From Moraxella nonliquefaciens (lineage in GTDB: Bacteria > Pseudomonadota > Gammaproteobacteria > Pseudomonadales > Moraxellaceae), in contig NZ_LXTW01000032.1 of NCBI RefSeq assembly GCF_001679005.1, positions 186,001-250,000 on the forward strand: 64,000 nucleotides of DNA, in the 5' to 3' direction. The notes under the pieces are model-generated. The model did not search any database. It was not told the origin of the DNA and worked only from the letters and a program-made list of their open reading frames with translations. The stretch's first letter is position 1. Every line of letters starts with the position of its first letter. Below, piece after piece: positions 61,784 through 64,000 of the stretch. A program made the translations under genes and the position numbers.

Positions 61784-63034
61784 ATGACAATCTCAACGCC
61801 CAACAAAGCAGAAAAACTCACCTGGAAAGCCTTTGGGCCCGGGATTTTGATGGCATCGGCTGCCATTGGTGGATCGCACCTTGTGTCATCCACACAAGCT
61901 GGGGCATTGTATGGGTGGCAACTTGCCATCATGATAATACTTGCCAATTTTTTTAAATACCCTTTTTATCGTTTTGGTACAGAGTACGCTTATAAAACAG
62001 GCGATAGCCTTGTGGTAGGTTATGCCAAAAAATCCAAAGCCTATCTTTGGGCATTTTATGCCTTGTCTGTTGTATCAGGCATGATAACCACAGCGGCGGT
62101 AGCTTTGCTCTGTGCGACTATTTTAGGCTTTATGCTTCCTGTGGAACTAAATCCACTCATTTTATCTGTCATGGTCATGACAGTTTCATGGGGGCTACTC
62201 GTTGCAGGACATTATAAGGTTCTAGATAACATCTCAAAATGGATTATCTTAACATTGACTGTTGCTACCATTGCAGCGGTGATTATTGCAGGTATCTCAC
62301 CAAAACAAATCGCCCCTGATTTTGTGCCAATGTCGCCTTGGAATCTGGCATCTTTGGGTTTTATTATTGCTCTGATGGGTTGGATGCCAGCACCGCTTGA
62401 ATTTTCGGTCATCACCTCTGTATGGACATCCAAAAAGATTCGTACCGACCATCCCACGCCACGTCAAGGCATGATTGATTTTAACGTTGGTTATTTGACA
62501 TCAGCGATTTTGGCGTTATTTTTCTTAACGCTTGGGGTTTTTGTGCAATATGGAACAGGCGAAGAAATTGCTACCAAAGGTGGTGCTTACATCAACCAAC
62601 TTGTACAAATGTATACAGATACCATTGGCAGTTGGTCAAAAATACTTGTGGCATTCATCGCTTTTTTGTGCATGTTTGGTACAGTGATAACCAGTGCCGA
62701 TGGCTATGGACGCACCAATGCTGAAAGTCTGTCACTCATCAAAACAGGTACAACCGAATTGACCGAAAAATATGTCATGCTTTGGACGAGTATTATGGTC
62801 ATGGGTGGATTTGTTTTGATTAATGTGTTTGCAGGTCAGATGGCAAGTTTGCTTAAATTTGCCATGATAAGCTCTTTTGTATCTGCTCCGATTTTTGCAT
62901 ATCTTAACTATTCTTTGGCAAAAACTGAACATCTACTCACTGCTAAAATGAACATCTATGCCCTACTTGGTATCGCCTTTTTAGCAGGATTTGCTGGGCT
63001 GTTTTTATTGGGGTTTTTTGGGATAATCGGATAA
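61784..63034 (+). CDS. Nramp-related membrane transporter with altered metal-binding motif
   Basis: This 416-residue, about 11-helix protein aligns with Nramp metal transporters, but TM1 reads GPGILMASAAIGGSHLV where canonical members have IDPGN, so the metal-binding Asp and Asn are Gly and His. TM6 reads MGWMPAPLEF, where the canonical motif is MPH; Met is kept but His is Ala. The rest (SSTQAGALYGWQ, NFFKYPFYRFG) is Nramp-like. Mn/Fe transport is doubtful; the altered site suggests a different substrate. The ATG at 61784 (MTISTPNKAEKLTW) has no ribosome site nearby. It follows the FAD-oxidoreductase by 160 bp and ends at a terminator. Confidence 0.8.
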   Translation: MTISTPNKAEKLTWKAFGPGILMASAAIGGSHLVSSTQAGALYGWQLAIMIILANFFKYPFYRFGTEYAYKTGDSLVVGYAKKSKAYLWAFYALSVVSGMITTAAVALLCATILGFMLPVELNPLILSVMVMTVSWGLLVAGHYKVLDNISKWIILTLTVATIAAVIIAGISPKQIAPDFVPMSPWNLASLGFIIALMGWMPAPLEFSVITSVWTSKKIRTDHPTPRQGMIDFNVGYLTSAILALFFLTLGVFVQYGTGEEIATKGGAYINQLVQMYTDTIGSWSKILVAFIAFLCMFGTVITSADGYGRTNAESLSLIKTGTTELTEKYVMLWTSIMVMGGFVLINVFAGQMASLLKFAMISSFVSAPIFAYLNYSLAKTEHLLTAKMNIYALLGIAFLAGFAGLFLLGFFGIIG

Positions 63035-63043
63035 TGTGTTGCC

Positions 63044-63068
63044 AAGGGCGAAACCAATCGCCCTTTTT
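63044..63068. terminator. Bidirectional terminator between the Nramp-like gene and alaA
   Basis: AAGGGCGA and TCGCCCTT pair around AACCAA, followed by TTT. It lies between convergent genes. Confidence 0.85.
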
Positions 63069-63096
63069 ATTAGTGCTTAAAATACATCACCCTACT

Positions 63097-64000
63097 CTAT
63101 TGCGTACCAAATTCCTTACGCTTATTGGTAAAAAATCTGTCAAGCCGATCCATGGCCTCTTCTAGGTCTATCAGGTTTGGCAAAAACACCACTCTAAAAT
63201 GGTCGGGCTTATCCCAATTAAAACCTGTACCTTGCACCATCAGTACCTTTTCTTTAATAAGCAAATCCATCATAAAATCCATGTCATCATCAATGGGATA
63301 AATGCCCCTATCAATTTTGGCAAAGCAATAAAACGCCCCTTTTGGTTTGATGCAGCTGATGCCTTTGATGGCATTGAGACGAGACACGGCCATTTCACGT
63401 TGTTTATACAGTCGTCCTGTGGGGGCAGTTAAGGTTTGCATGGACTGATAACCGCCCATCGCCGTCTGTATGGCGTATTGAGCAGGTACGTTGGCACACA
63501 GTCGCATGCTGGCAAGCATGGTTAAGCCTTCAATAAAATCGCTTGCATGGTCTTTTTTACCAGACAACATGACCCAACCTGAACGATAGCCTGCGATGCG
63601 ATGTGATTTTGATAAGCCGTTAAAGGTCAAAATAAGTGTCTTGTCGGTTATGGTGCACATGGGTACATGCACCGCATCATCGTATAAAATACGGTCATAA
63701 ATCTCATCTGCCATGATGACCAGACCATGTTTGACCGCTAAATTAGCAATTTGTTGCAAGATTTGCTTGCTATATAATGCCCCCGTGGGGTTATTGGGGT
63801 TGATGATGACAATGGCTTTGGTTTTGTCGGTAATCTTTTTTTCAATATCCATCAAATCAGGGTGCCAATCATCCTCTTCTGTGCAGCGATAATGTGCCGC
63901 CCTACCCCCTGCAAGGTTGGTGGCTGCTGTCCAAAGTGGATAATCAGGCATGGGAATTAAGACCTCATCACCGTCATCAAGCAAGGCTTGCAAAGTCATG
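63097..64000 (-). CDS. alaA: Alanine/valine-type aminotransferase AlaA, 3' part (cut by window edge)
   Basis: The minus-strand frame runs to the window edge, giving about 300 C-terminal residues of a class I/II PLP aminotransferase. Typical AlaA is about 405 residues, so roughly 100 N-terminal residues lie outside the window; the ATG at 63997-63999 is internal. Motifs are VLIPMPDYPLWTAATNLAGG, VIINPNNPTGALYS, IMADEIYDRILYDD, and the PLP lysine in NGLSKSHRIAGYRSGW. AlaA transfers amino groups between alanine (and valine) and 2-keto acids. It is convergent with the Nramp-like gene. Confidence 0.85.
   Translation of the reverse strand, partial: MTLQALLDDGDEVLIPMPDYPLWTAATNLAGGRAAHYRCTEEDDWHPDLMDIEKKITDKTKAIVIINPNNPTGALYSKQILQQIANLAVKHGLVIMADEIYDRILYDDAVHVPMCTITDKTLILTFNGLSKSHRIAGYRSGWVMLSGKKDHASDFIEGLTMLASMRLCANVPAQYAIQTAMGGYQSMQTLTAPTGRLYKQREMAVSRLNAIKGISCIKPKGAFYCFAKIDRGIYPIDDDMDFMMDLLIKEKVLMVQGTGFNWDKPDHFRVVFLPNLIDLEEAMDRLDRFFTNKRKEFGTQ

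Overview
The window reads as a chromosomal segment of a low-to-mid-GC gammaproteobacterium of the family Moraxellaceae, most plausibly Moraxella. This is inferred from protein character: a long-form GAPDH, a GDH-180 type NAD-glutamate dehydrogenase, RecBCD rather than AddAB, HemP, a ModABC remnant and a hut cluster with a YjiH-type carrier, all with A+T-rich intergenic DNA. No phage, insertion sequence, plasmid gene or CRISPR array is visible. Nearly all of the sequence is housekeeping or metabolic coding DNA.

Layout. 1-11.2 kb: the 5' part of dnaB (minus strand), pdxA, an LplT-like MFS carrier, and tamA-tamB, the outer-membrane translocation and assembly module. 11.3-14.4 kb: the small hemin-uptake gene hemP, a Nudix hydrolase, a long-form gap, a small secreted SH3-like protein and tRNA-Gly(GCC). 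14.6-17.1 kb: modABC on the minus strand, with a ModC that lacks its regulatory domain and a broken molbindin gene upstream. 17.1-22 kb: trmJ, dnaE and a small membrane protein (minus strand). 22.1-32.6 kb: recC-recB-recD. 32.7-37.5 kb: a small lipoprotein gene, argJ and thiE-thiS-thiG-thiH. 37.6-41.5 kb: a thiolase gene divergent from a long FabG and a MaoC-type dehydratase. 41.7-44 kb: a serine hydrolase of the beta-lactamase fold and ilvE. 44.2-46 kb: an iron-storage block (bfd-like ferredoxin and two complementary bacterioferritin subunits). 46-52 kb: a MipA/OmpV-type protein and the giant glutamate dehydrogenase. 52-61.6 kb: hutC facing hutU-yjiH-hutH-hutG-hutI, followed by a D-lactate/glycolate dehydrogenase-like flavoprotein. 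61.8-64 kb: an Nramp-like transporter with an altered metal site and the 3' part of an alaA-like aminotransferase gene.

How the genes fit together. The hut genes convert histidine to glutamate, and the adjacent glutamate dehydrogenase can feed that glutamate into the TCA cycle as 2-oxoglutarate. Two sites share a 19-bp core and lie in the same position relative to good -35/-10 boxes upstream of hutU and hutH. They are very likely HutC operators. The iron block has a Fur-box-like sequence before bfd and a 12-bp-arm palindrome over the putative bfr promoter. The two Bfr subunits split their jobs: one keeps the ferroxidase residues, the other keeps the haem-ligand methionine. The thiolase/FabG/MaoC trio has the same gene content and divergent arrangement as mycobacterial fadA2/fabG4/htdX.

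The points most worth following up are the HutC operator pair, the YjiH carrier as a candidate histidine or urocanate transporter, the Nramp-like protein without the DPGN motif, the eroded molybdate-sensing parts, the insertion in TamA POTRA3, and a dispersed non-coding 20-bp motif.
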